A stretch of DNA of 64,000 nucleotides from Methylobacterium amylolyticum (GCF_030700245.1 NZ_JAUYZI010000030.1:1-64000), one strand, 5' to 3'. Shown: positions 31,587-40,880, numbered from the stretch's first letter. Program-made: numbers and translations. The notes: generated by a model from the sequence alone, not told the origin.

Positions 31587-32216
31587 ATGCCGCGAGGGCT
31601 CATGGCTGGTTCCCCGATCACCACCGGCAAGGCGGGCCGCCCGCCGCTGCCGGCGACCTACGTGACCGCCTCCGGTCTTCCCCGCTACAATCCGGTCTCG
31701 CAGGCGCTGCACTGGCTGACCTCCGCCCTCGTCCTCGCGATCCTGCCGCTGGCCTGGGTGGCGATCAGCCTGCCGCCCGGCCCGAACAAGGGCAGCATCT
31801 TCGTCCTGCACAAGTCGGTCGGCCTGACGATCTTCGCGATCGTCGTGCTGCGGATCGTCTGGCGGATGATCCGGCCGGCGCCGCCGGACCCGAAGGCGCC
31901 CTGGGCGCTGACCCTGATCGCCCGGATCAACCACTGGCTGCTCTACGCGATCTTCCTGATCATGCCCGTGAGCGGCTATCTGCTCAGCGCGTGGTCGGGC
32001 CGCGACACGCCGTATTTCTGGCTGTTCACCGTTCCCGGCCTGCCGAAGGACGAGGCGGCCCAGAAGATCGCCCAGTCGATCCACGTCTTCGGCCAGTACG
32101 CGGTCTACGTCCTGGTCCTGCTCCACATCCTCGGGACCGTCTGGCACCTCGTGATCCGCCGCGACGGGCTGCTGGAGCGGATGCTGCCCGTGCAGGACGG
32201 CCGCGGCGGCCGCTGA
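31587..32216 (+). CDS. Cytochrome b561
   Basis: This 209-aa four-helix membrane cytochrome has heme-ligand histidines in SQALHWLTSAL, FVLHKSVGL, ARINHWLLYAIF and VLVLLHILGTVWHLVI. Such proteins pass electrons from quinol or the membrane to periplasmic acceptors, or take part in superoxide scavenging (the CybB group). The start could also be ATG 31602. It ends 21 bases from the convergent Inh-like gene. Confidence 0.9.
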   Translation: MPRGLMAGSPITTGKAGRPPLPATYVTASGLPRYNPVSQALHWLTSALVLAILPLAWVAISLPPGPNKGSIFVLHKSVGLTIFAIVVLRIVWRMIRPAPPDPKAPWALTLIARINHWLLYAIFLIMPVSGYLLSAWSGRDTPYFWLFTVPGLPKDEAAQKIAQSIHVFGQYAVYVLVLLHILGTVWHLVIRRDGLLERMLPVQDGRGGR

Positions 32217-32237
32217 GCCCGCAATCGCCCGGGGGGT

Positions 32238-33068
32238 CTACGGGTCGACCCGGCGCAGGACGAAGGTGGTGCCGACCTCGGGGTCGCGCCGCCAGCGGCC
32301 GTCGCCGGTCGGGATCAGGTCGATGCTGTGGCCGCGCTTGGCCGTCAGCGTCATCCGCCCGCCCGCGTAGCGCCAGCGTACCGGGTCGAACACCTCCAGG
32401 CCGCCGTCGTGGCAGCCCGGGACGATCCGCACCGTCCCGGCGGCGCCGTCCAGGGAGAGGCGGCAGGTGTCGCGGTCCTGGAACCGGTCGAGGGCATAGA
32501 TCCCCGGGGTCGGACCGCCGGCCGCTTCGGCCCGCGCCCCAGGCTGCGGGGCGGGCGTCGGCGCGGCCGGCGCGACGCCCGGCGGAACCGCCGCGTCGGG
32601 CTTCTCCGGCTCGGGCGGGCGCATCGCGACGATGTCGAGCGGCACGAAGCTGTAGCTCTCGCCACTCTCGGTCTTCGCGACGAGGCTGCGCTGGTCCGGC
32701 CGGCGGGTGAACAGCAGCACGGGACGGACGTTGCGGTCGACGAGCCGGACGGCGCTGTCCGTGTAGAGCCAGCCCGCCACCGGACCGATCACCGGGAGCG
32801 CGCGACGGCACCCGGCGGGGAAGTACAGGCGGCGGCCGGCCTCGCCGCTGTCGCCGGACAGGGTCATCACGCAGCGCCGGTTGCTGCCGTCGCGCGACAG
32901 GTCCCAGGTGCCGGGCACGTCGCCGATCCGGTCCGGCAGGCTGCGCGTCTCGGGCGGCGCGGCGGGCTCCGGAGCGGCAGGCTCCGGGGCGGCAGGCTGC
33001 TCTTGCGCCGGGGCGAGGCTCGGCCAGAGCGCGAGGGCGGCGCAGAGCGCGGCGCCGGCGCGCCTCAC
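32238..33068 (-). CDS. Secreted protein with two Inh/Omp19-like domains
   Basis: This 276-aa protein starts at a GTG overlapping the stop of the dehydrogenase gene (GTGA, 33068-33065). A signal peptide (ALCAALALWPSLAPA) precedes a Pro/Ala/Glu-rich linker. Two similar domains follow, each with a Trp/Asp opening and a conserved disulfide pair. The first is GTWDLSRDGSNRRCVMTL with FPAGCRRALPVIGPVAGW; the second is ALDRFQDRDTCRLSLDG with VPGCHDGGLEVFDPVRW. This matches the AprI/Inh protease-inhibitor family (Brucella Omp19), here duplicated around a central proline-rich spacer. Confidence 0.78.
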   Translation of the reverse strand: MRRAGAALCAALALWPSLAPAQEQPAAPEPAAPEPAAPPETRSLPDRIGDVPGTWDLSRDGSNRRCVMTLSGDSGEAGRRLYFPAGCRRALPVIGPVAGWLYTDSAVRLVDRNVRPVLLFTRRPDQRSLVAKTESGESYSFVPLDIVAMRPPEPEKPDAAVPPGVAPAAPTPAPQPGARAEAAGGPTPGIYALDRFQDRDTCRLSLDGAAGTVRIVPGCHDGGLEVFDPVRWRYAGGRMTLTAKRGHSIDLIPTGDGRWRRDPEVGTTFVLRRVDP

Positions 33069-34039
33069 GCGCGCGGGCTCCAGGGCGTCTCGGCCACCGG
33101 CGTCAGCGGCCCGCGGCCCTCGAACCACGACACGACGTTGTCGACGACCAGCTGCGCCATCGCCGCGCGGGTGTACTCGGAAGCCGAGCCGACATGCGGC
33201 AGCAGCACCGCGTTGTCGAGGGCGGCGAGGTCCGACGGCACGTGCGGCTCGTTCTCGAACACATCGAGGCCGGCCGCGTGGATCGTCCCGGCCTTCAGCG
33301 CCGCGGTGAGCGCCGCCTCGTCCACGAGGCTGCCGCGGGCGACGTTGACGAGGATGCCCTCGGGGCCCAGCGCCTCCAGCACCTCCGTGCCGATCAGCCC
33401 GCGCGTCTCGGCCCCGCCCGGCGCCACGACGATCAGCACGTGCACCGCCCGCGCCAGCCCGATCAGCGTGTCGTGGTATGTGTAGGCGACGTCCGCCTGA
33501 CGGCTGCGGCCGTGATAGTCGATCGCGACCTCGAAGCCTTCGAGCCGGCGGGCGATCGCCCGCCCGATCCGTCCGAGGCCGAGGATGCCGATCCGGCGCC
33601 CGCGCAGCGACGCGGTGAGCGGGAAGGGCGCCTTGGGCCAGTGGCCGGCGCGCAGGTAGCGGTCCGCCTGGGGCAGCCGCCGCAGGGTGGCGAGGACGAG
33701 GCCGACGGCGAGGTCTGCGACCTCGTCGGTCAGCACGTCGGGGGTGTTGGTCACGACGACGCCGTGACGCGCGGCGGCGGCCGCGTCGATCGTGTCGTAG
33801 CCGACCCCGAAATTCGCGATCATCTCCAGCTTCGGCAGCCGTGCGATCAGCCCGGCATCGACCGCGGCGTGGCCGCCCGCGCACACGCCGCGGATCCGCG
33901 GAGCGACCTGCGTCAGCATGGCGTCCGCATCGTCCGCCCTGTCGAGCCGGTGGACGGTGAAGCGGTCGTCGAGGGACGATTCGATCAGCGGGTGCATCCG
34001 CCGCAGGAGCAGGATGTCGGCGGGCGGGGCGGCGGTCAT
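33065..34039 (-). CDS. D-2-hydroxyacid dehydrogenase
   Basis: This 324-aa NAD(P)-dependent enzyme has the Rossmann motif GILGLGRIGRAIARRL and the catalytic triad of the family: Arg in NVARGSLVDEAAL, Glu in FENEPHVP and His in LLPHVGSAS. It acts on glyoxylate, hydroxypyruvate or similar acids (GhrA/GhrB group), a plausible link to serine-cycle C1 metabolism in a methylotroph. ATG 34039 fits the family length; a longer frame from 34192 is not supported. Confidence 0.88.
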   Translation of the reverse strand: MTAAPPADILLLRRMHPLIESSLDDRFTVHRLDRADDADAMLTQVAPRIRGVCAGGHAAVDAGLIARLPKLEMIANFGVGYDTIDAAAAARHGVVVTNTPDVLTDEVADLAVGLVLATLRRLPQADRYLRAGHWPKAPFPLTASLRGRRIGILGLGRIGRAIARRLEGFEVAIDYHGRSRQADVAYTYHDTLIGLARAVHVLIVVAPGGAETRGLIGTEVLEALGPEGILVNVARGSLVDEAALTAALKAGTIHAAGLDVFENEPHVPSDLAALDNAVLLPHVGSASEYTRAAMAQLVVDNVVSWFEGRGPLTPVAETPWSPRA

Positions 34040-34302
34040 GGGCGTTCCGTTTCCTTGCCGGGCGGCTTCCTTGCCGGTCGACGGCTGCGTAGCGCGGGAG
34101 GACGGCCCACGCATAGGCCCTCGCGCGGGCGGCGCGCTACCGGGCTGTGGGTGGGGCGGCTGACATCCGCGACCCTTTCGCCGTCTCGCCATCGCCTCCG
34201 GGCGCGGCTCGCCTCTTCCGAAACCTCCCGCCCAGCATTAGTAAGGGTGAGCCGGACGGAGACCAGAACCGGGACCGAGCCAATCTTCGAAGATCCGAAC
34301 CG

Positions 34303-35715
34303 ATGACCAGCCCACGCACCCTCTACGACAAGATCTGGGACGACCACGTCGTCGATGTCCTGCCGGACGGCTCCAGCCTCCTCTACATCGACCGCCACCT
34401 CGTGCACGAGGTGACGAGTCCCCAGGCGTTCGAGGGCCTGCGGGTGGCCGGCCGCAAGGTGCGCCACCCCGAGAAGACGCTGGCGGTGGTCGACCACAAC
34501 GTCCAGACCTCGGACCGCAGCCAGGGGATCGACGACCCCGAGAGCCGCACGCAGCTCGAAGCGCTGGCCGAGAACGTGCGCGACTTCGGCATCGAGTTCT
34601 ACGACGCGCTCGACCGGCGCCAGGGCATCGTCCACATCATCGGGCCGGAGCAGGGCTTCACCCTGCCGGGCCAGACGATCGTGTGCGGCGATTCCCACAC
34701 GTCCACGCACGGCGCCTTCGGGGCGCTCGCCCACGGCATCGGCACGTCGGAGGTGGAGCACGTGCTCGCCACCCAGACGCTGGTGCAGAAAAAGGCGAAG
34801 AACATGCGCGTCACCGTGGACGGCACGCTGCCGCCGGGCGTGAGCGCCAAGGACATCGTGCTGGCCATCATCGGCGAGATCGGCACCGCCGGCGGCACCG
34901 GCCACGTCATCGAGTACGCCGGCGAGGCGATCCGCGCCCTCTCGATGGAGGGGCGGATGACGATCTGCAACATGTCGATCGAGGGCGGCGCCCGCGCCGG
35001 CATGGTGGCCCCCGACGCCACCACCTACGCCTACGTGCAGGGTCGGCCGAAGGCGCCGCAGGGCGCAGCCTTCGACCGGGCGCGGGCCTACTGGGAGAGC
35101 CTCGTCACCGACGCGGGCGCGCATTTCGACCGCGAGGTGCGCCTCGACGCGGCCAACCTGCCGCCACTGGTGAGCTGGGGCACGAGCCCGGAGGACGTGA
35201 TCTCGGTGCAGGGCCGCGTGCCCGACCCGTCCGAGATCGCCGACGAGAACAAGCGGCAATCGAAGGAGAAGGCGCTGGCCTATATGGGCCTGACGCCCGG
35301 CACGCCGATGACCGACATCCGCCTCGACCGGGTGTTCATCGGCTCCTGCACCAACGGCCGAATCGAGGATCTGCGCGTCGTCGCCCAGATGGTCGAGGGC
35401 CGCAAGGTCCACGAGAGCGTCTCGGCGATGGTGGTGCCGGGCTCCGGCCTCGTGAAGGCTCAGGCCGAAGCCGAGGGGATCGACCGCATCCTCAAGGCGG
35501 CGGGCTTCGACTGGCGCGAGCCCGGCTGCTCGATGTGCCTCGGCATGAACGCCGACCGGCTCAACCCGCTGGAGCGCTGCGCCTCGACCTCGAACCGCAA
35601 CTTCGAGGGCCGCCAGGGCCACCGCGGCCGCACGCATCTCGTGTCGCCGGCGATGGCCGCGGCGGCCGCGGTCACCGGCCGCTTCGTCGACATCCGCGAG
35701 TGGCCGCAGGCCTGA
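34303..35715 (+). CDS. leuC: 3-isopropylmalate dehydratase large subunit LeuC
   Basis: This 470-aa aconitase-family enzyme of leucine synthesis binds a 4Fe-4S cluster through Cys in FIGSCTNGRIEDL and CSMCLGMNADRL. Other family motifs are CGDSHTSTHGAFGALAHGIGTSEVEHVLATQ and the EGGARAGMVAPD segment. It isomerises 2- and 3-isopropylmalate with the small subunit LeuD, which is not in the window. A tRNA-Leu gene follows 107 bases downstream. Confidence 0.96.
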   Translation: MTSPRTLYDKIWDDHVVDVLPDGSSLLYIDRHLVHEVTSPQAFEGLRVAGRKVRHPEKTLAVVDHNVQTSDRSQGIDDPESRTQLEALAENVRDFGIEFYDALDRRQGIVHIIGPEQGFTLPGQTIVCGDSHTSTHGAFGALAHGIGTSEVEHVLATQTLVQKKAKNMRVTVDGTLPPGVSAKDIVLAIIGEIGTAGGTGHVIEYAGEAIRALSMEGRMTICNMSIEGGARAGMVAPDATTYAYVQGRPKAPQGAAFDRARAYWESLVTDAGAHFDREVRLDAANLPPLVSWGTSPEDVISVQGRVPDPSEIADENKRQSKEKALAYMGLTPGTPMTDIRLDRVFIGSCTNGRIEDLRVVAQMVEGRKVHESVSAMVVPGSGLVKAQAEAEGIDRILKAAGFDWREPGCSMCLGMNADRLNPLERCASTSNRNFEGRQGHRGRTHLVSPAMAAAAAVTGRFVDIREWPQA

Positions 35716-35822
35716 GCCCCGGAATCACCGTCGCGGAAATCCCGCGGCGGCGCGGAGAACGCGATTGACGCGGGATCCGGCGCCGCCTAAACGAAGCCGT
35801 CGCTGGCCATGGCCGGCGGCGA

Positions 35823-35907
35823 GCCCAGGTGGCGGAATTGGTAGACGCGCTGGTTTCAGGTACCAGTCTCGCAAGAGGTGAAGGTTCGAGTCCTTTCCTG
35901 GGCACCA
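35823..35907 (+). tRNA. tRNA-Leu (anticodon CAG)
   Basis: This 85-base class II tRNA has acceptor arms GCCCAGG and CCTGGGC with an encoded ACCA end, and a D arm GGCGGAATTGGTAGACGC. The anticodon stem CTGGT/ACCAG closes the loop TTCAGGT, giving anticodon CAG. A short variable arm (CTCGCAAGAG) and the T arm GGTTCGAGTCC follow. A weak hairpin follows at about 35909-35933. Confidence 0.95.
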
Positions 35908-36152
35908 TCTGATCTTCGAACTTTCGAGATCGGACGGTTCTACCGCCACATCCCGCACCGGGTCGCCGGATGCGGAATTTGTTATTTCTGAACCGGCACC
36001 TGCACGCGCGATCTTTGCCCTGTTCGCAGCCTCGGATGTGGACGGCGTCTTTGGCTGCTCCCGCCGGCAGTCCAACCGGTACGGGCCGTCCGGCGGTCAC
36101 GCACCGCGCGTTGCAGGATGACCGAGCATCGCGGATCCCCGAGGCCTGCCCG

Positions 36153-36380
36153 TCACTGAAGGCGACAGTGCTGGGCGTGGGCGCGGATCCAGCGCGGCGA
36201 GAGGATGTCGCCGTCCTCCGTGATGATCCAGGGCTGCGCATCGTCGTCATCGATCACCGCCGCTGCCGCCGTCAGCGCGTCGCGCAGGGTGGCGAACGCG
36301 CGTCCCTCGGCGACGTGGGCCGGCGCATTGCCGGGCCAGACGGTCAACTCGGCGCGCTTGTCGAGGTCGGCTCGCGTCAT
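36153..36380 (-). CDS. Small hypothetical protein
   Basis: This 75-aa protein starts MTRADLDKRAELTVWPGNAPAHV. It has a helix AFATLRDALTAAAAVIDDD and a strand pair PWIITEDGDILSPRWI, suggesting a compact alpha/beta fold. The ATG at 36380 is preferred to 36476. I do not recognise a named family. The 245 bases between the tRNA and this gene hold nothing recognisable. Confidence 0.55.
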   Translation of the reverse strand: MTRADLDKRAELTVWPGNAPAHVAEGRAFATLRDALTAAAAVIDDDDAQPWIITEDGDILSPRWIRAHAQHCRLQ

Positions 36381-36617
36381 GCACTGGCTCCGATCATCGG
36401 GGATTCTCGGACGTCTATCGCCGCCCTGTGACGGGGGTCTGGCGTTCGTGTTGCGGGGCTGTGTCGCGAACGTCACGAGCGCGTGATGCCCGGGGGCTCG
36501 GAGGCGCGAGGCCGACCTGTCCGAGGCCCATGTGTTGCCGGTCGGTCGCGCGGGGTGCTACCGCGCGAACCCTCCGAGGGCCGGAATGCGGCGGGCGGCA
36601 TGGAGCGGTCGAGGACG

Positions 36618-37955
36618 ATGGCAGCTCCCAGCGTGGCCGACAGCATCGGCCGCATCGCGCGACGCGACTACCGGGTTGCGATCATCGGCCTCGGCTACGT
36701 CGGCCTGCCTCTGGCACTCACCGCCTGCGCTGCGGGCTTCCCGGTGCTCGGGCTCGACATCAACCCGGACCGCGTCGCTCTGCTCAATCGCGGCGAGAGC
36801 GGCTTTCGCCATATCGCAGACGCGCGCGTCCGCGCGGCGCGCGCGTCGGACCGGTTCGTCGCGTCGCTCGATTTCGCCGGGCTCGCCGACGCGGACGCGA
36901 TCCTGATCTGCGTTCCGACCCCGCTGACTCGCCACCGCGAGCCGGACCTCGGCTTCGTCGCCGACACCGCCCGGGCCGTTCGGCCTCACCTGCGGCCCGG
37001 ACACCTCGTCGTGCTCGAATCGACCACGTGGCCCGGCACGACCGACGAGGTCGTCCGACCGATCTTGGAGGCAGGGGGGCTGAGGAGCGGCGTGGACTTC
37101 CACCTCGCCTACTCGCCCGAGCGCGAAGACCCCGGCAATGCCAGCCACGGCACAGCGACGATCCCGAAAGTCGTCGGCGGCGACGGCACCGACGCGCTCC
37201 GCCTCGCCCAAGCCCTCTACGATGCCTTGGTGGTCGCGACGGTGCCGGTCTCGTCGCCGGCGGTAGCCGAGGCGGTCAAGCTCACCGAGAACATCTTCCG
37301 CGCCGTCAACGTCGCTCTCGTGAACGAGCTCAAGGTCGTCTACCAGGCGATGGGCATCGACGTCTGGGAGGTGATCGAGGCGGCCAAGACCAAGCCGTTC
37401 GGCTACATGCCGTTCTATCCCGGCCCCGGCCTCGGCGGCCACTGCATCCCGATCGACCCGTTCTACCTGACGTGGAAGGCGCGGGAATACGGCATCACCA
37501 CGCGGTTCATCGAACTCGCCGGCCAGATCAACACCGCCATGCCGGGCTACGTGGTCGATCGACTCGCCGAAGCGCTCGACCGCAGCGCGGGCCGCGGGCT
37601 GCGCGGTGCCCGCATCCTGATGGTCGGGCTGGCTTACAAGAAGAACGTCGACGACCTGCGCGAGAGCCCGGCGCTGACGCTGATCGAGCGGCTGACGGCG
37701 CGCGGCGCGGCGGTGGACTTCCACGACCCGCACATCCCGGTGATCCTGCCGACCCGCGAGCATGCCGTCCTGGCCGGCCGCCGCTCGGTGCCGCTGTCGC
37801 CGGAGGGCGTCGCCGCCTACGACGCGGTCCTGATCGCCGCCGACCACGACGCCGTCGATTACGCGGCGCTGGCCGCGGCGGCCCGCCTCGTGGTCGACAC
37901 CCGCAATGCCTGCGGCCGTGCCGGTGTGAGCGGCCCGCACATCGTCAAGGCGTGA
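36618..37955 (+). CDS. UDP-N-acetyl-sugar 6-dehydrogenase (WbpA/TviB type)
   Basis: This 445-aa enzyme of the UDP-glucose/GDP-mannose dehydrogenase family has an NAD motif VAIIGLGYVGLPLAL. A central domain contains EAVKLTENIFRAVNVALVNELK, and the catalytic cysteine lies in GPGLGGHCIPIDPFYL. The C-terminal UDP-binding domain has LAYKKNVDDLRESPAL. The GHCIPIDP signature favours UDP-GlcNAc or UDP-ManNAc over UDP-glucose as substrate. It would supply uronic-acid-type sugars for a surface polysaccharide. The start is taken at 36618 (GAGG just upstream); ATG 36600 is possible. Confidence 0.88.
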   Translation: MAAPSVADSIGRIARRDYRVAIIGLGYVGLPLALTACAAGFPVLGLDINPDRVALLNRGESGFRHIADARVRAARASDRFVASLDFAGLADADAILICVPTPLTRHREPDLGFVADTARAVRPHLRPGHLVVLESTTWPGTTDEVVRPILEAGGLRSGVDFHLAYSPEREDPGNASHGTATIPKVVGGDGTDALRLAQALYDALVVATVPVSSPAVAEAVKLTENIFRAVNVALVNELKVVYQAMGIDVWEVIEAAKTKPFGYMPFYPGPGLGGHCIPIDPFYLTWKAREYGITTRFIELAGQINTAMPGYVVDRLAEALDRSAGRGLRGARILMVGLAYKKNVDDLRESPALTLIERLTARGAAVDFHDPHIPVILPTREHAVLAGRRSVPLSPEGVAAYDAVLIAADHDAVDYAALAAAARLVVDTRNACGRAGVSGPHIVKA

Positions 37956-38001
37956 GGCGGCGCGGCCGATCCCCCCCGTGCCCTCACCCGCCGCGGGAGC
38001 G

Positions 38002-39093
38002 TCAGAACACCTGCACCTTGTCGAGATGCAGGTAGGTGCGCTCGGCGAGTTGCAGCCGCACGTAGCGCGCCCGCTCGCCCGGCACCATCACCCGCAGCGG
38101 CCGGCCGTCCGCGCCCCCGAAGGTGTAGCCGGCCTGATCGTGCACGAGGCGCCACTGCTCGCCGTCATCCGACAGCAGCACCCGCAGCGTCCGCGACCGC
38201 TCCCGCGCGCAGTCCATCCGGTTGTAGACGCGTACCTCGTGCAGATTCTGCACCGTATCGAGATCCACTTGCCACCACGGCGCGTCCTCGATGTCCGTGT
38301 GGAACCCGGGACGACCGGTCAGGGGGCCGTCCACGCCGCCCTGCGCGCCGTTCGCCACGTCGAAGTACGACCACTCGCACTCACTGCTCTGCGCGGCGCG
38401 CCTGCCCTCGCTGAGAAGGCCGTCGTAGTCCGGCAGGCCCGGAAAGCCCGGCTTGGGTCGGCAGAAGAAGGCCTCGCCGTGGCCCACGTCATTGAGCTGG
38501 AGCCAGCGCGGGCGCAGGTCGAACCCGCGCAGGAACGCGGTGATCTCCTCCAGCGTGCACCCGCCCTCGTAGAGCGGTGCCTCGCTCACCTCGATGTAGA
38601 CCCCGTCGATCTGGGGCAAGCTGCCTGTCGCCCCGCGCAGCACCCGCAGGTCCGCCCCCTGCGCGTCGACCACCAGCAGGTTCGGCACCCGCCCCGGGCT
38701 GTGCTCGGCCACGATCGCGTCCACCGTCGTCGTGACCATCCGCTGCACGCCGGTGTAGACGATCTCCGGGTGATGCTCGGCATGCGCGCCCAGCGCGAAC
38801 AGGCTCGATGATTGCCCGCCGTTGCTGGCCACGTTGAACTGCACCGCGTCGCCCGCCCGCTCAGCGCAGACCGCCTGGATCGCCGAGTGGAACGGCAGGC
38901 CGGCGAGGTTGGCCTTCAGGATGGCGAAGGCGCTGTCGACCGGCTCGACGTACAGGCACGGGCTCGCCCCGTTCGCCTCATAATCGTGCCGCTCCTGGCC
39001 CTCGTTCGCCCCGACGTGCAGGACACCCTGGACCCAGTGACCGGCCACGTTCATCTGTTCAAGTGCGTCTAACATCGAGCCCCCGCTGGCCAT
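38002..39093 (-). CDS. FkbM-family methyltransferase fused to a discoidin domain
   Basis: This 363-aa protein's N-terminal half (about 1-215) is an FkbM methyltransferase: a SAM motif in GVLHVGANEGQERHDYEANG, an acidic EPVDSAF, and NLLVVDAQGADLRVLRGA. The C-terminal half (about 225-363) is a discoidin / F5/8 type C fold: SSECEWSYFDVANGAQGGVDG, PWWQVDLDTVQNLHEVRVYNR, ARYVRLQL. The latter suggests glycan binding, so the protein may O-methylate a surface sugar that it also recognises (inference). The start may be ATG 39075. It is followed at its 5' side by a very AT-rich stretch. Confidence 0.82.
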   Translation of the reverse strand: MASGGSMLDALEQMNVAGHWVQGVLHVGANEGQERHDYEANGASPCLYVEPVDSAFAILKANLAGLPFHSAIQAVCAERAGDAVQFNVASNGGQSSSLFALGAHAEHHPEIVYTGVQRMVTTTVDAIVAEHSPGRVPNLLVVDAQGADLRVLRGATGSLPQIDGVYIEVSEAPLYEGGCTLEEITAFLRGFDLRPRWLQLNDVGHGEAFFCRPKPGFPGLPDYDGLLSEGRRAAQSSECEWSYFDVANGAQGGVDGPLTGRPGFHTDIEDAPWWQVDLDTVQNLHEVRVYNRMDCARERSRTLRVLLSDDGEQWRLVHDQAGYTFGGADGRPLRVMVPGERARYVRLQLAERTYLHLDKVQVF

Positions 39094-39327
39094 GTCGATT
39101 ACGGCGTTTGATCAGAAGCGGGAAGCAATAGCGATTCGATTTTGTGTGGACGAACCCTCACTTTCTCCGTCTCTGCGCGCAAAAATGAATCGAAATTGTA
39201 TTTTGCAAATATCACATAATATCCCGATCAAGATCCTGGCAATTGCAGACCAAAATCAATCATCAACACCATTGACATGAGGCGCCTTGCATGTGTCATG
39301 GCGATGGCGCGCGAAAAAGCCCTGCGT
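39094..39327. other. AT-rich intergenic pocket upstream of the FkbM gene
   Basis: The 39100-39275 stretch is far richer in A and T than the rest of the window (for example GAAATTGTATTTTGCAAATA near 39192). It must contain the promoter of the minus-strand FkbM gene. A plus-strand frame of 62 codons is present but has no ribosome site or family resemblance. Confidence 0.5.
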
Positions 39328-39576
39328 CTAGCCGATAGACACGCTGGTCAACACCTCCGCCGCCCGGCGCACCTCGGCGGCGATCATCTCCTCGCTCGGC
39401 CCGTCGATCGGGAGGCCGGCGAGGATCGCGGCCACGTCCCGCTTCACGTCCTCGCGCACTTCCGGATTCTCCTCCGAGAGCCGGCCGATCAGGACCCCGA
39501 GGACAATCTCCAGCGCCGACAGCTTCGCGTGGAGGCGCGAGAAGTCGTCGAGGGGGTCCGATTCCGTCTGAGTCAT
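39328..39576 (-). CDS. Small helical hypothetical protein
   Basis: This 82-aa acidic, helix-rich protein starts MTQTESDPLDDFSRLHAKLSALEIVLGVLIGRLSEE and ends EEMIAAEVRRAAEVLTSVSIG. It may form a coiled coil. It follows the GDP-fucose synthase gene by 47 bases on the same strand. The function is unknown. Confidence 0.6.
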   Translation of the reverse strand: MTQTESDPLDDFSRLHAKLSALEIVLGVLIGRLSEENPEVREDVKRDVAAILAGLPIDGPSEEMIAAEVRRAAEVLTSVSIG

Positions 39577-39623
39577 CCGCACCTCCGTGCTCGACGCGCC
39601 GGCCAAGGCGCGCGCCCGGCCGA

Positions 39624-40595
39624 TCAACCGCGCAGCGTGGCGTGGTTCTCCAGGAACCAGCGGTACGTCCGCTCCAGCCCATCCTCCAGCGCGATCTCCG
39701 GACGCCAGCCCATCGCCTTGAGACGCGACACGTCCATCAGCTTGCGCGGCGTACCGTCGGGCTTCGTCGCGTCGAAGTCGAGGGCGCCCCTGTAGCCGAC
39801 GACCCGCGCCAGCGCCTCGGCCAGTTCCCGGATCGTGCAATCCTCGCCGGTGCCGACATTGATGTGCGACAGGGTCGGCTGCGTGTTGGCCGCGTAGGTC
39901 GCCTCGTCCAGATCCATCACGAAGACGCTGGCGCGCGCCATGTCGTCGACGTGCAGGAACTCGCGCATCGCCCGGCCCGTGCCCCACACAGTCACGCGCG
40001 CCCGGCCCTCGGTCTTCGCCTCGTGCAGCCGCCGCATGAGCGCGGGCAGCACGTGCGAGTTCTCGGGATGGAAGTTGTCGTTGGGCCCGTACAGGTTGGT
40101 CGGCATCACGCTGCGATAGTGCCGCCCGTACTGCCGGTTGTAGCTCTCGCAGGTCTTGATCCCGGCGATCTTGGCGAGGGCGTAGGGCTCGTTGGTGGGC
40201 TCCAGCGGTCCGGTGAGCAGCGCGTCCTCGCGCATCGGCTGCGCGGCGAGCTTCGGATAGATGCAGGAGGAGCCGAGGAACAGCAGCCGGTCGACGTCGG
40301 CCCGGTGGGCCGCGTGGATCAGGTTCGACTGGATCTGAAGGTTCTCGTAGATGAACTCGGCCGGGTAGACGTTGTTGGCGTGGATGCCGCCAACCTTGGC
40401 CGCGGCGAGATAGACCTGATCGATGCGGTGATCCGCGAAGAACCGGGTTACCGTCGCCTGATCCAGCAGGTCGAGCGCGCTCCGGTCGGCCGTCAGCACC
40501 TCCGCGTGCCCGCTCTCGCGCAGGCGACGCACGATGGCCGAGCCGACCATGCCGCGGTGCCCCGCGACGAAGATTGCTGTCCCGCGCTCACCCAT
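39624..40595 (-). CDS. fcl: GDP-L-fucose synthase
   Basis: This 323-aa short-chain dehydrogenase fold protein has the NADP motif VAGHRGMVGSAIVRRL. The strongly conserved fucose-synthase segment AAAKVGGIHANNVYPAEFIYENL follows, then the active Ser in GSSCIYPKLAAQP and the Tyr-Lys pair in YALAKIAGIK. YGRHYRSVMPTNLYGPNDNFHPENSHVLPAL completes the family pattern. It makes GDP-L-fucose from GDP-4-keto-6-deoxymannose; the dehydratase Gmd is not in the window. ATG 40595 is preferred to 40616. Confidence 0.93.
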   Translation of the reverse strand: MGERGTAIFVAGHRGMVGSAIVRRLRESGHAEVLTADRSALDLLDQATVTRFFADHRIDQVYLAAAKVGGIHANNVYPAEFIYENLQIQSNLIHAAHRADVDRLLFLGSSCIYPKLAAQPMREDALLTGPLEPTNEPYALAKIAGIKTCESYNRQYGRHYRSVMPTNLYGPNDNFHPENSHVLPALMRRLHEAKTEGRARVTVWGTGRAMREFLHVDDMARASVFVMDLDEATYAANTQPTLSHINVGTGEDCTIRELAEALARVVGYRGALDFDATKPDGTPRKLMDVSRLKAMGWRPEIALEDGLERTYRWFLENHATLRG

Positions 40596-40791
40596 CGCAC
40601 GCTCGTTCCCTGACACGCCCGGCCCCGAGCCGGTTTCCGGACCGACTGCGTCTATACCGCGTTTGCGCGGCTCTTCGCCGTCGAAAGAGGCGATTTCTTG
40701 GGCGCCGTCCGGTGACCCGATCGCGCCGCAGCCGCGGGGGCTGTGTCGCGACGGACTGCCACAACCGAAAGTTGTTATTAAGCATTCTACC

Positions 40792-40805
40792 AGAAGATGT
40801 CTTCT
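40792..40805. promoter_or_regulatory. Palindrome AGAAGATGTCTTCT upstream of the adhesin gene
   Basis: The six-base arms AGAAGA and TCTTCT flank TG, about 76 bases before the adhesin start codon, in a locally AT-rich stretch (AAAGTTGTTATTAAGCATTC). It is a candidate regulator site; no regulator is known. Confidence 0.35.
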
Positions 40806-40880
40806 GCCGCTGCTGATCGCGCTGACGGTTGCAGTATCGGGCCCGCCACGTGCCGGCCCCGCGAAGCCTTGGAGTGCCAG

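Noticed and set aside
35725..36075. Minus-strand ORF with WCPGKDSNLHLLRDWYLKPARLPIPPPG
   Set aside because: This is the antisense translation of the tRNA-Leu gene at 35823-35907, a well-known annotation artefact.
39092..39280. 62-codon plus-strand ORF in the AT-rich pocket
   Set aside because: It has no ribosome site, no family resemblance, and overlaps the promoter region of the FkbM gene.
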